Source: Buddleja alternifolia (taxonomy: Eukaryota; Streptophyta; Magnoliopsida; Lamiales; Scrophulariaceae). Taken from it: a stretch of 64,000 nucleotides of DNA. The DNA lies in NCBI GenBank assembly GCA_019426215.1, contig CM033405.1:6735001-6799000 (forward strand), in the 5' to 3' direction. Position 1 is the first letter of the stretch. Every line of letters starts with the position of its first letter. The notes below the pieces were generated by a model. That model was not told the origin of the DNA and made no database searches. It saw only the letters and a program-made list of their open reading frames with translations. The position numbers and the translations under genes were made by a program. Positions 34,327-46,157 of this stretch are shown here, piece by piece.

Positions 34327-35658
34327 ATGACACACGAGCAATTCCAACACAGAATGCAAGAATGTGCTCAAAAATCTCTACAAGAGTATTTGGAAAATGC
34401 TCCGACTACACCGCACATTCAAGTCAACTCCGATCCTGTTACGCCTCGTAGGCTATTTCAAAAGCCCATTCCTACAATGGATAAGGCTAAGAAAACCCAC
34501 GAAAACGAGGCATGCAGGGAAGATCGGGTGTAAAACTCTGAAGAGGAGATTGAAAGCTGTACCCATTCACTTCGTGAGGGTGAGCAGGCTAAAAATGCTA
34601 TAAACGAAGAGGTGAATGAATCACCTAATACAATGAAGAGAGTCTTTCGACCTGTCTCAGCTCTACAGAGGAGAAACTCCCCCTTTTGCAAAGAAATCTT
34701 GTCAGAGTCTTTGGGAAACTTCAGCATTCCCGATCTACCAAAGTACGATGGATTGACAGATCCTAAGCAGCACATCGTTGCATATGAAAACCTAATGACA
34801 ATGCATAATTTGTCAGACGCACTGAACAGTAGAATCGTTTTGACGACCCTTATGGGTCAACCACGGGATGCATCGTGGACTACATACAATTCATACACAA
34901 ATTTGAATATCACTTCTCTAGCAAGCGAAAGTATGCCAAATCTGTGGCCGACTTGTTTAATATAAGGAAAAAAGAGGATGAGAACTTACGATCCTTCGTT
35001 GATCATTTTAACTATGAAACATTAGATATTCAAGGTTTAACTAATGAGATAAAAATCAATTTGATGATAAATGCCCTCAAAATGGGACCATTTGCCAATG
35101 CTCTAATCAGGGATCATCCATCTAATATGGAAGAACTCATGGTAATAGCTCAGAAGTATATTTATGAGGAGGAGATGAACAAACTCAAAAGGGAAGAACG
35201 GAGAGTCCAGAAGCAATTGAAGGACAAAGCTCAAGAGAAGAATCAAAGCTCGAGAAATGATAGCTTGGACAAGCACGACAGACCTCAGTATACGAGGTTT
35301 GAGAAATATACACTGCTAAACATTTCAAAGGGACAAGCATTATTGGTAATCGAGAACAAAGATATGCTAATATGGCCACGACCCATGAAAAAAGGAGCAA
35401 AGAAGAAAAATTCGAAAAAATATTGTAGTTTCCACAAAGATATAAGCCATGATATTGAGGAATGTTTTCAATTAAAAGATGAGATAGAGAGATTGATCAA
35501 GCAAGGGTATTTGCAACTAATCATCGATCATAAGGCTCGAGAGAGGCAGGTAGCTCCTAAATCCCCGGAACGACAAAGTCTAAGAAACCGAAGTCGCTCT
35601 AGAGATCGTAGAAGGGACAATTATCAAAAAAGAAATGATTATTCACAATCGAGATCGT
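34327..35658 (+). pseudogene. Tat gypsy gag
   Basis: Opens at 34327 (MTHEQFQHRMQECAQKSL), has a stop at about 34531, continues in the same frame (IPDLPKYDGLTDPKQHIVAY) and shifts near 34880 into ...FIHKFEYHFSSKRKYAKSV. It holds the Retrotrans_gag fold signature and the characteristic C-terminal block YCSFHKDISHDIEECFQLKD plus an Arg/Ser-rich tail (RNRSRSRDRRR). It would form the particle shell and bind RNA. One stop and one frameshift break it. Confidence 0.82.
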
Positions 35659-35899
35659 AAGGATGACAGACAACGTGATGAAAGTCGAGATTGATACCCT
35701 AAGGAAGAGAACAAAGCACAGAACAATATACCTCTTCATGGAGAAATTATTAATAGTTGGTGGTCCTACCAATAGAGATTCACAAAATGCTCGAAAGAGA
35801 TATACGCGAGAATTAAAGGCACGTGAACAATGATCTCAGACATTGCATGTCATGACTATGCATTCGAAGCGCGAACCAACAAGTTTCGGAGATGAGGAT

Positions 35900-36312
35900 T
35901 ACGAGGGTGTGGTGGGTTGATAGGACGACCCAATGGTGATTAAAATTTATATTGCGAACTTTGCGGTATACAAAGTGTTTGTAGACAATGGCAGCTCAGC
36001 CAATATCATGCTTCTAAGTGTACTTCGAAAGATGAACTTCGATGTGAGGCGACTTTGCGTGGTAACCACTGCGCTAGTTGGATTTGGAGGTTCTGAGATC
36101 ACTCCGGTTGGAACTATTGATCTCCCTGCCTTGTTGAGTGACGAACCCATGAGAAAAACAGTGATGATTAAGTTCCTCATTGTAGATGCTCCATTTGGAG
36201 CTGTGGTATCCACACGTCATCTGAAAATGAAGTTTCAAACAAAGGCAGGGGTCGCACAAGTAGGATGTAATCAAGAGATGGCACGAGAATGCTATACTAC
36301 TTTGTTGAAATG
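35900..36312 (+). pseudogene. Tat gypsy protease
   Basis: It contains VDNGSSANIMLLSVLRKM (retropepsin active-site region, DNGSS form), VGFGGSEITPVGTIDLP and the end of the domain (VDAPFGAVVSTRHLKMKF). A stop at 36310 separates it from reverse transcriptase. Confidence 0.75.
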
Positions 36313-36405
36313 AGGTCCCGCAAAAAAAAACCCTGATAAAATGAAAAAGTTGGCTTCTACCATAGAAATTCCGAACTATGATCCAGACTCAAACAATAAA
36401 CAAAA

Positions 36406-36957
36406 ATGGAGAAAACACACATTGAGCCATCGGACCACGAAGTAATTGAACTTGTACCTGGCAACCCCGAAAAGACAACACGCATTGGATCACAAATGGA
36501 CCCAAACCTTGAAATCATGATGATAAACTTCTTAAGAGAAAACAAGGACATTTTTGCTTGGACATCATCGAATTTCAAAGGCATAATTCCAGAAGTTATT
36601 ATACATCGACTCAATGTCGCTCCAGAAGCAAAACCAATCAAATATAAGAAAAAGAATTTTGGTCCAGATCATAACGCTATAATCAACACCAAGGTGAATA
36701 AGCTTCTCGAAATTGGATACATCAACGAGATCCATTTTATCAAAGGGTTAGCCAACGTGGTTTTAGTACAGAAAGCTCATGGCAAATGGTGCATGTGTAC
36801 CGATTTCACCGACCTTAACAAGACATGCCCCAGGGCTCATTATCCCTTACCTCGAATCGATTCGTTGGTAGACTCCACAGCCGGGTGTGCATTGCTAAGC
36901 ATGATGGACGCTTACCAAAGGTTTAACCAGATAATGATGGCAGAAGAAGATTAGGAC
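36406..36957 (+). pseudogene. Tat gypsy reverse transcriptase, N-terminal half only
   Basis: It reads HRLNVAPEAKPIKYKKKNF, GYINEIHFIKGLANVVLVQK, CTDFTDLNKTCPRAHYPLP and SMMDAYQRFNQIMMAEED, then a stop. The YVDD catalytic block that should follow is deleted, and the next readable sequence is already the reverse transcriptase/RNase H junction. Confidence 0.82.
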
Positions 36958-37780
36958 TGAAGAATGTGTAAAAGCTTTTCTTGGACTTAAGAATTATTTG
37001 ACTTCGTCATCTCTCTTGACGAAGCCAATCTTAGGAGAAGACTCCTCCTATATTTGGCAATTTTTGAAGAAGCAATAAGTGCAGTATTAGTTCAGGAAGT
37101 AGAATCGGAACATCGTCCGATCTACTACATGAGCAAAATGCTACAAGGAGCAGAAAAGAATTACCCGGTGATAGAAAAATGGGCACTGGCGCTGATTACT
37201 GCGGCTAAGAAGCTACGTCCATACTTTCAATAACATCAGATCGTGGTTCTCACAAACCAACCCCTAAAACAAATTTTGGCCAAGCCTGATGCATCTGGAA
37301 GACTCGTGAAGTGGGCTGTAGAATTGGGTGAATACTAGATCGAATATCGACCTTGTACCTCGATCAAAGAACAAATCATGGCTGATTTCTTAGTTGAGAT
37401 GTCATCATCGTCCGAAAATGATGTAAACACCTCGATCGCTAACCAATGGCTTTTACATGTAGATGGCTCGTCGATGTCCCAATGTGGTGGAGTAGGAGTT
37501 TGGCTTCAAGATCCATATGGAAATGATCATGAGTTTGCCATCAAGCTTGATTTTGATGTGACAAATAACGAAGCTGAATATGAAGCTTTGATTGTAGGCT
37601 TAAATATGGCAAAGAACTTGAATGTGAAGAATTTGAATGCTTTCACCGACTCGTAACTCGTTGAAAACCAAATCAATGAAACCTACGAGGTGATGGAAAA
37701 AAAGATGTACAAGTACTTGCAAAGAGTGAAGAGCCTCATGGTCTACTTCGATAAATTAACTTAAAACCAGGTTAAGAGCA
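36958..37780 (+). pseudogene. Tat gypsy RNase H plus second RNase H-like domain
   Basis: The first domain is seen in AISAVLVQEVESEHRPIYYM and VIEKWALALITAAKKLRPYF. A second RNase H-like domain (ADFLVEM, then QWLLHVDGSS, GGVGVWLQDP, TNNEAEYEALIVGL, FTDS) follows at about 37378-37656. Tandem RNase H domains mark Tat-lineage elements. Several stops are present. Confidence 0.8.
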
Positions 37781-37879
37781 TAGTACATAATGCAAACAAC
37801 GAATAATATAGAAATGTGTCAATATCAATTCAATATATTGACGGTGTTAACTAAGCATCGATAAATTAACCTTGAACTA

Positions 37880-38460
37880 AATACCCCGAGAGGAGAACGA
37901 TTGAGCTGATGCTCACTCCAAATTTACCAATTTAATCACGGGGGCGAAAAGCAGGCAAGTCACACTTTTCACTTCGGAACGTCCTGAAATATCGGAAGAT
38001 GAATTGATCAGCGTAATGATGTTGAATGAGGAAAATTCTTGGAAAGATGAGATAAAATAATATTTAAAAAGGGGAAAGACCCCTGAAGATCGAAATGAAG
38101 AGCGAAGATTGATGTATCGAGCCCTCGAGATTTACAATTGTTGATAATGAGATATAGAAACAATCCTCAGCAGGTCCACTTCTTCGATGTCTAGCTCCAT
38201 CTCAAGCATAATATGTGATGCAAGAAATTCATGAAGGTAGCTTTGGAAACCACTCTGGAGGTCGAGCTTTAGCACAAAAGATCTTAAGGCAAGGCTATGT
38301 TTTTGGCCTACTCTAGTGCACGATGCTTCGAGCTTTGTCAAGCAATGTAAAGAATGTCAATTACACTCAAACTTCTCATCTACATGCTGTTCCAATGGAG
38401 CCAATCAAGATTGCATATCCCTTCGACCAAACGTGGTACTTATAGGCTACGAGATATGAA
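37880..38460 (+). pseudogene. Tat gypsy integrase N-terminal fragment
   Basis: Over several frame breaks one can read an IPRG...ADALSKF-like linker, then an integrase zinc-finger region (HSGGRALAQKILRQGY, FVKQCKECQLHS). The catalytic core is not recognised beyond about 38460. Confidence 0.65.
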
Positions 38461-39179
38461 TAGTAAATATTTACCTCATCCATGGAACATACACAATCTC
38501 ATGAAATTCTCAGCGTAAACATCGTATTTGATATTATGATGCATTATATTTTTGGCAATGATGTACAATCCAAGCAATTATTTCATTACTAAATGGAATC
38601 GCACACTTCTATCTGCTTTAGTCTCTAAATTGCAAAATATGAATTACATATGCATGTTCAATATGCACCAAAATATGATATATATAAACTATTCAACATC
38701 TAGAAAGCTATGCATTAACGAATTACTACGCCATTACGAACTATCCATGAAATTTCTTATGGATAAAAAGCGAGCTGTAAGAAATTGATGACACTTATCT
38801 ACGTCAATCATTGCGAATTGCAAGAAAGTTTCACACATTTCTTATGCTATTAGATACTCGAACCAGGTGAATATGAAAGGCATAAGTAATATAACAACGA
38901 TATATGATAAGTGCATCGGAAATACTATGCTCTCAAGAAGAAAATAGTTCGATAATTCACATGAGATAAAGTGTATCAAATCTTTGATGATATACATCGA
39001 CACCTCAAAGGACATGCACCACATATGCTGAACTAAATTGTTGATAGGGTAAACATATCCTAACAAATTACGATGTTAAACAACAAGACAAAATGACCTG
39101 ACAATTGTCCTCAAAATATTTTCAAAACAAAAGAAAATACGAGATATAACTTTATAAATAATTGTTCATAACGAACTTT
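38461..39179. other. Unassigned interior of the Tat element
   Basis: No integrase core and no convincing frame. Small open frames (38552-38788 plus, 38842-39066 minus) have AT-driven composition. It is probably eroded 3' pol or the spacer before the antisense ORF. Confidence 0.4.
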
Positions 39180-40854
39180 AACTTGCATTAGCTTTTCCAT
39201 CACCTTGACCGGCTTTTGGGATTGCATTGACCTGTTCATTGTTGTTTTCTTCATCTTCAATTTGTTCTTCCTCTTCCTCATCATCTTCTTCAATATCACT
39301 CTTAACCAGTTACAAAAACTCTTCATGATTGATAAATGTTTCATGAGCTGGGCCATTGGAAACTGATGGTCAAAGCAGGGTTAAAGTGCATACTGCTCGA
39401 ACGATGTAGAATCAAAATCATTGGGTAGATATTTCTCACAAACAAGATAGTCAGTGGCTTTATGAACCTTAACAAAACTCACGTAGCTTCATCAGACAAT
39501 ATCCTCTAACATCTTCTACCTTAGGATGAGGCATATCCATCAAAGCAGCCTTATCTCGAGGTAAAATCACGCTATTATAGAGCTTAGAAGCTGTGGCACC
39601 TTTGGGATGATCGTGCAGGCTCGAATCCCTGTAAACCCACCAATCGGGATTCAGCAAAGAGCGCGAAGGGTCCACCTTTTCCCTCACGTTTGTGCCTCAT
39701 TTCTTCACTCACTTTAGCTTGTCACGAAGAATGGGAGATCTTGACGATACAACTCTTGATAATTGGCATTAGAGATAGCAGATGGCCAATCCTACTAGCT
39801 ATCCTTTTTTGCATCATCTGTTGCTTTCCTTTTGGTTCCACTTCTCACCCTGGAGGCCTCTGGATCCACCTTGACATTAGCCAAATCTATGAGATTGTCT
39901 ATCACTTCCATATTTCCATGAGGAGATGGTAGAACTAGACCTCGTTCCGAACCCTGAGAAACCTATCCACTGATGATGGGGGCTTTAGGAGGAAGAATGT
40001 TGTCGATACGAGGAGTTTAACCTTGAGCAACTCCATGGGAAATGACCTTCACCTTGGCCTTTCCTTTCTCCTTGGCTTTTCCTTTCACTTTCAAGTCAAT
40101 TTTTTCTTTGGCAATACCATCCGCTTCAAGCATATCATTTTCACGATCATCCATAACTAATCATCACCAAACGAGGAAACGAAAATAATAAATACAAGAA
40201 ACAATGCATAAGTCAATGTCACTTACCAAAAGATCTAGAATAAGGAGGAATAGGGGTGTGACTTAGTCCACAAAGAATGAAAACTAATTCTTGGATTAAG
40301 TCGGCAGTCTTGAACCAAGTTTTAAAATTATCGAAGGTATCGTGCATAAATGTAGGTCCCCATGACGGATTACCTATATCTACTATCTGTGGCAGCAATC
40401 GCCAACAGCAAGTCAAACCCCAAGGTTCAAAATTAGGTTTGGCTGTGAAAAAATATTTGTCTTTCCATTCCCCAAATGATGAAGTGGTGACATTTAGATA
40501 CCTACGATTTCTATAAGGTGAAACATAAAGGAAACCCTCACCATCAAGTTTTGAAGCTCGGCATAGCTTATATAGATTCCAGAAGTTGACGAAGTTAGTG
40601 AGTTGATCGAATTCTCGCATCACTATGACAAAAGATGCGATAAGCCTATATGAATTGGGCAATAGCTGTGTAGGACTAAGTCTAAGTCGATTTAAAATCT
40701 CGATATAACAAGGATGAAGTGGGAACCTAAGGCCAGATATGAGATGGGTGATATGGAAACATCTATAATGAGAAGGAGGTCGATAAGGCCTATTATTTTC
40801 ACCAGGAATGAGAATTTTATAATCATCAGGGATGTGATATCTCGGAAGCTTCAT
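39180..40854 (-). pseudogene. Antisense extra ORF of the Tat gypsy element (putative gypsy-type transposon domain)
   Basis: Starts at ATG 40854 (MKLPRYHIPDDYKILIPG) and runs 211 codons open to 40219. The segment HITHLISGLRFPLHPCYIEIL...LSPTQLLPNSYRLIASF matches the pattern of the plant domain called 'putative gypsy type transposon' (Pfam PF04195, from recall). Downstream, over frame breaks, are a Lys-rich segment (VKGKAKEKGKAKVK), GTKRKATDDAKKD and an acidic tail (EEDDEEEEEQIEDEENNNEQ) ending near 39180. Antisense ORFs of this kind lie 3' of pol in Tat elements. The function is unknown. Confidence 0.7.
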
Positions 40855-41460
40855 TATTAATAGATAAACAATTCCTATTACTAAGAGCTTCCTTAAGTTC
40901 CAAAAATAATAAAGTAATTAACAGGAAGCAAAGTTGGAATACCTAAAATAGAATGTCTGACGAGATATGAGTTGAGGGACGCCTCGGACACGAAGTTACT
41001 CTTTCTTTGACCGGGAGAGAAAAGCTAAAAAATTATCTTATTGCGAAAGGGTGAAAAGTGAAATGAGAATAAGAGCACCCGTATTTATAAGAGAACAAAG
41101 CTTAAATGAAATGCGCCGGATTGAGTACACGTGGCATCATCAAGCGATAGGGATGAGGCGACGTTACAGTTCCTCGGGCAGAATGAAAACATGTTATCAT
41201 TTCCTACATGAAAGGACGTAATATCAGTTAGTGTCTGATATGTCAGAAGCGCGCCCTCAAAATTCAAATCACATTAAATATAGGCACGTAAACCAATATT
41301 TACACTGAACACTTTTTAAACTAGAATTATATTTCACACCTGGGTATAATTCTCATACAACACCGCGGTATATATTACGAGCTCTTTTGTTATATACTTC
41401 GTAGATCAATATTGGTCTCATTTAGTATTTCGTCCTCTATTACACTACGAAATGGGGGAT

Positions 41461-42060
41461 TAGATGATATGCCCAAATTTGGGCATATAAATTTATTTCA
41501 ATACTAGGAAGCCCAAGAACTAAATAAAAGCCCAGGAACTAAAAATAAAAGCCCAAAATCGAGATATGGCCCATGCCAGGAACAGGATCTGCATTCCCTT
41601 ATCGGGTCACCCACGACCCGCTCCACTACCCGAGCTATGGGGATCGTCCGATCTTGCCACGTGTTTCGATCTGAAGAAATGTACATATAATCCGTGTGTC
41701 TGTACATGGTGTTACCTATTGATACATCCACGAGTGCCCAAATTACGGGGGCAATCACTATTCACTAAATTCACTGTAGCTCCGAGCTTCGACCTAGATC
41801 CTAAGTAGACCCACTTATGAATTTTCGAGTCGGATCCTACCCGAGCGTCGACTAGTCCATGTTGTAGCTCTAACGAAATACGACCTAAATCAAAAACCAT
41901 TTTATTATAACCCAGAGTCTTTTATGTATTCTTTTATATATCTTTTTGTATCATTGTGTCATAATCATAACTTCATACATGCAATACACATATATCACTC
42001 TCTTCATATTGAAAATACTATATTACATGGATAAAGCGAAAATGCACTTCGAACTCCTTG
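41461..42060 (+). repeat. Candidate 3' LTR region of the Tat element
   Basis: It follows a polypurine tract and starts near TGATATGCCCAAATTTGGGC (41473), a TG start with a strong dyad. It extends through GC-richer sequence towards 42060, next to the ankyrin stop codon at 42103. A matching 5' LTR was not found, so the call rests on position only. Confidence 0.35.
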
Positions 42061-42102
42061 TATAATATACTCGACGTAAAAAAAATCTTTAATTCCCTGA
42101 TT

Positions 42103-42717
42103 TCAATAAAATGGCTTGTCACTTTTCTTACCAAATATACCAGGGCCATATGTCGAAGAAATTACATCCACGAGAAGGGGAAACTGCAAGAGCACAAAGG
42201 AAGTGACTGGGAAACAGGCCAATGCAGACACTGGTATGAGTACCCACGCCTTCCTTTGGCCAAACACAAGATAAACTGTGGCACTAAATGCCACCATCAT
42301 AAATGTTATAGAGAGAAACAGTGTAAGAAGGCCAATACTTAGTCGCTTGGGCAAGACATAGAGAAAATCTTCCTCGGCATAGCGAGACGTCCAGAGAGAC
42401 AAAAACAGTAGCAAAGAAGTAGTAGATGTGAATAAGGAAATAGCATCTGAAACGGCAAAAATTATGAATGCAGTTTGCTTAGACCATATAGGGACGCCTA
42501 TGAATTGATCATTGCCCCCTGGTATCGTAATAGCAGCGGCAAATACAACCGTAGCGATTAATGCTGCAACTAAGATACATGAGCTTGCTGTGTTTCTCAT
42601 CCATTTCTCTCCATCTTTTTTCAGTTCCTTGTGTTCTTCTGTAAATATCAGATGCGGAGTTTCACCGGCATCATTTTCTTTTTCTCTAGCATACGGTGGA
42701 ACAAAATTCTCTATTTC
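42103..42717 (-). pseudogene. ANK copy 1, exon 6: PGG domain and four transmembrane helices
   Basis: After acceptor TCAACAG (phase 0, following WFK) it encodes EIENFVPPYAREKEN, TPHLIFTEEHKELKK, GEKWMRNTASSCILVAALIA, then FAAAITIPGGND (the PGG motif), FLSLWTSRYAEEDFLYVLP and three further hydrophobic segments, ending GKKSDKPFY and a stop at 42103. Length (204 codons) and features match family PGG exons. The exon itself is undamaged. The PGG domain anchors the protein in membranes with ankyrin repeats facing the cytosol (family knowledge). Confidence 0.93.
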
Positions 42718-42861
42718 CTGTTGACCAATAACCAGTATTAGGGAAAAAGATATTATAATCATGATTCTGATATCATGTTAGAAGAATGATAAAGAGATAT
42801 GAAATAATTATTACTGAAATATTGTACTTAATTGATTGGTTAATTAGAAATGTACAAAAGT

Positions 42862-43080
42862 AATATTAGTGTCAAAATTTATAGTGACAATTTTGAAATT
42901 GTTAAGAGGTGTATATAATGAGTGACAATACTTTTTGTTTTATAACAATTAGAAATTTTAGAGAGAAGAATTTCTTAAAAATTGTCACTATTTATAATTA
43001 GTGACACATATATAGTGGCAATACAAATAGAGTGACAACTATAATTGTTGTCAGTTGTCACTTATTGTCAAGAACATGCA
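42862..43080. repeat. Intronic dispersed repeat (GTGACAA family), copy 1
   Basis: It shares phrases such as TATATAATGAGTGACAATA and ACACATATATAGTGGCAA with 49527-49740 and more weakly with 50762-50960. All three copies lie in introns of this one gene. There is no coding capacity; it may be an old MITE. Confidence 0.6.
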
Positions 43081-43300
43081 TGTGGGATTTTGAGATTTTT
43101 TTATGTTTGTTTTTAACAGATAAAAGGAATGTGGGGTTTCGTTGATTTGATTTTGGGAAGGAAATTTTGGTTGAGATTGAATATGAGACATTTTGAAAAT
43201 TATAGAACTAAATGTGCAAAATTATAACAAATGAGACTAAAACTTGGAATGCGGCAAAATTGTCGGACATAAAATACTAATTTTTACTATGAATAATATA

Positions 43301-44568
43301 GAGTAAATTACGTCCAACCCCCCTGTGATCGACCTTATTATCACTTCACCCCCATGTGATAAAAAAATTAACTAAAAACCTCTTTGTAATTTTTAAAATT
43401 TGTTTACTACCTCCCTCCGATATTTTTGCTTACAAAATTTTATATAAAGACTAAAATACCATAGTCCTTTTAAAACATTTACACAATCTTATATTTCTTT
43501 CATTTTTATTTCTTTAATTTTTTTTAATTTTTTTCCCATCTTCATCTTCTTCCTGAAAATTAAAACCCGAACCTTAAAACAATTTTTCACCAATTCCAAC
43601 ACTAACACCTAAATCCATAGCCACCACCTCCCCTATCTCCACCACAACGCCGAAGCTCACCATCACCACCCCCATCCGTTCCGCCACCACCACCACCACA
43701 ACCATGTTCCGCCACTAATAGAAGCTAAAAAATGGAAAGTCCCTCTTTCTAATCTGAGTATCATTAGACATCAGTCTAATTGGCACGAATGGAATAATTC
43801 CAAAGGAGAAAGATAAACAAAGAGACTTCTTCTATAGGCACTCGACCACCGTCCGAGCTCGTCATCGCCACTGCTACTCTCTACCACCATTCAATTTTCA
43901 GATTTTCTGCCCCACGAAACTCCGATTTGCAGGGGCGGTGGCGTGGGAACGCAATTAAAGGTTTGGGGGCTAAAATGGTGGGGTTTGAGTGGTGGTTTAA
44001 GGGCTGAAATGGTGGGTTTTGGGTGGTGGTCTTAGGGCTAAAATTATGGAGTTGGTGGTGGTTTTGGGGGCTGAAATGGTGAATATGGTGGCGGGTTTGT
44101 GTGATGGTTTGTGGATGAAGTGGCTACAAAGTACGAAATGGTGGCACGGCGACAGTGGTGGCAACGTAGGAACAGTGGTGGTGGAGGGTTTGTATTTGCA
44201 AGTGTATATATATATATATACACACACACATACACTTATATATATGTATATAACATTAATATATATTTTTAAACATCTATGATAATTTCAAAATATTAAA
44301 AACAGTAAAAAATGTACATTTATATAAAAATTAACTTATTTAATATGAACTGTTGATTTTAATAGATCAGATCCGACGGTTGTAAGATTAAGGGCAAAAT
44401 AGTCTTTTATTGACAAAAAATAACCAGTCTCATGACAGGCGAGTGAGGCGCGTAAGGAGTTAAAGTGCTTCTTTAGTTGATTCATAGGGGGTAACATGAC
44501 AATTTTTTTTCATAAGAAGGTGAAATGATACTAAGGTCGATCACAGGGTGTTGGGTGCAATTTACCCG
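43301..44568. mobile_element. Mutator-like TIR element (family M2) with 9-bp target duplication
   Basis: The left end GAGTAAATTACGTCCAACCC and the right end, inverted (CGGGTAAATTGCACCCAACA), form terminal inverted repeats extending to ...CTGTGATCGACCTTA. The direct repeat AATAATATA flanks both sides (43292-43300 and 44569-44577), the 9-bp duplication typical of Mutator elements. The 1268-bp interior contains CCACC-rich sequence (43600-43700) and a G-rich tract (43920-44190) but no transposase. It resembles the element at 55276-56792. Confidence 0.88.
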
Positions 44569-45002
44569 AATAATATACAATCCAGTACTAGACAAATTCA
44601 CAAAATTACGCTAACAAAGAATATCATCCTAGTGTACTAATCGAGGATACATATTCCGTTGGGTCTTGATCTAATTTATCCTCCGTTGGGTGCCTGCTTT
44701 ATGATACCTCCATATCGAATCAAAGAAAAGATACCATTATCTTTACAAGCACTCAACCAGTCTTAATTTCATTTCTTCGAACTGCTCCTCTATTCCCTCT
44801 CCTAGTTTCTCTCGGGAGAGTTAAACTTTTGTCTACTTGTTTTTTAGTTTTAGTTTTTAATGCAAGTTTAATTATCAAAAAAAAAAAAAAAATCCATATC
44901 GATATTCCATTCAATATGTGACACTTAACCCCATGTTTAATAATCAGTATCTTCTTTAGTTAGTATACTTTAACTTTCCTAACTAAAAATATTAGTACTT
45001 TA

Positions 45003-46104
45003 TAGGGTTTAATGCAATTTACCTTCCTGTGAAATTCATATATAGCAAAAAAAACTCCCTATGAAAAAAGAATAAGCATTTTACCTCCATGTGAAATAAA
45101 TAATGAATCACTTTACCTCCCCACGCGCCCCACTCTCGCATGTTGCAAGTGGTTATGATATTTTGGCTCTTTTAAGACAATTTTACCCCTAATAGGGTTT
45201 AATACAATTTACCTCCCTGTGAAATTCATATATAGCAAAAAAACTCTTTGTGAAAAAAAAAAAAGCAATTTATTTCCCTGTGCAACATTTGAGCATTTTT
45301 TAAAAGAAAATAATAATTTTTTCCTTATTTACGACTCAATTTTCTCCATTTTTCGTGCATTTTTAGGTTTCAACTTGAACATATAAATGGTAGACTTTCA
45401 TATGAACTTTGTAACGCCATAAGAATGGGATCATTTCGATGCCTGGTTGAAGAAATACGACAAAACGAAAGAGCAAGATTTGATCATTTTCTTAAAGAAA
45501 ATAATAATTTTTTCATTATTTACGGCTCAATTTTCTCCTTTTTCGTGCATTTTTAGGTTTCGACTTGAACGTATAAATTATAGACTCTGAGATGAACTTT
45601 ATAACGCCACAAGAATGGGATCATTTCGATGCCCGGTTGAAGAAATACGACAAAGCGAAAGAGCAATATTTTAGCATTTTCTAAAAGAAAATAATAATTT
45701 TTTTTATTTACGGCTCAGTATTCACTATTCAAAAAAATAAATAATAAAATTAACGAAGACGACTAATTTTCACTAAAAAAAAAGAAAATTCAGGTGAAGG
45801 CGACATACCAAAAATGCCGTTTTATGTTAAAAAAAATATAATTTTTAAATTATATTATTTTGACAATTTTTTTTTATATTAATCTAATAAAAACCCCGAA
45901 GATGAGGAGTTGGGGAAGAAGTAAATTAAAATAGAAAATAAAAAAGGAAATAAAAATATCAAAAATTAAAAGTAAAATGAAATAGAAAATATAGTGTAAA
46001 TATCTTTAAAATGCAAGTGCACTTTAGTATATATATATCGCGAAAAAACTTTCTGTGAAAAAATAATGAGCTATTTACCTCCCCGTGAAATAAATAATGA
46101 ATCA

Positions 46105-46105
<1 letters not shown>
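45003..46105. repeat. Direct-repeat cluster in ANK copy 1 intron 5
   Basis: The phrase GGGTTTAATGCAATTTACC with CCTGTGAAATTCATATATAGC recurs at about 45007 and 45196, and a related TTTACCTCCCCGTGAAATA lies near 46075. Between them a block of about 190 bp is tandemly duplicated (45294-45485 and 45490-45675). The second block contains a short frame at 45592-45684 beginning MNFITPQEWDHFDARLKKY; the first has TAA in place of CAA. Confidence 0.6.

Positions 46106-46106
<1 letters not shown>

Positions 46107-46137
<31 letters not shown>
46107..46137. repeat. (AT)n microsatellite
   Basis: About 15 AT dinucleotides just downstream of the exon 5 donor of ankyrin copy 1. Confidence 0.93.
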
Positions 46138-46138
<1 letters not shown>

Positions 46139-46157
46139 TAAATAAGATGTAATTTAC

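Larger units (their letters stand above)
34150..41460 (+). mobile_element. Decayed Tat-lineage Ty3/gypsy element with antisense extra ORF
   Basis: Order on the plus strand: primer site TGGCGCCGCC, gag, protease, reverse transcriptase (partly deleted), RNase H, a second RNase H-like domain, integrase fragment, then an antisense ORF with a gypsy-associated domain, then a polypurine tract (ACGAAATGGGGGA) near 41448-41460. The dual RNase H and the antisense extra ORF are known features of the Tat/Ogre group. LTRs could not be matched to each other, so boundaries are approximate. Confidence 0.78.
42718..46157 (-). other. ANK copy 1, intron 5 (about 3.4 kb) loaded with repeats
   Basis: Bounded by donor GTAAAT at 46157 and the acceptor at 42718-42720. 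It contains a repeat copy (42862-43080), a Mutator-like remnant near 43140-43265, the M2 element 43301-44568 and a tandem block at about 45290-45690. Outside these I see only AT-rich sequence with poly-A and poly-T runs. Confidence 0.75.

Noticed and set aside
34458..34775. Minus-strand ORF opposite Tat gag
   Set aside because: Shadow of the gag frame with no independent support; the true antisense ORF of this element is at 39180-40854.
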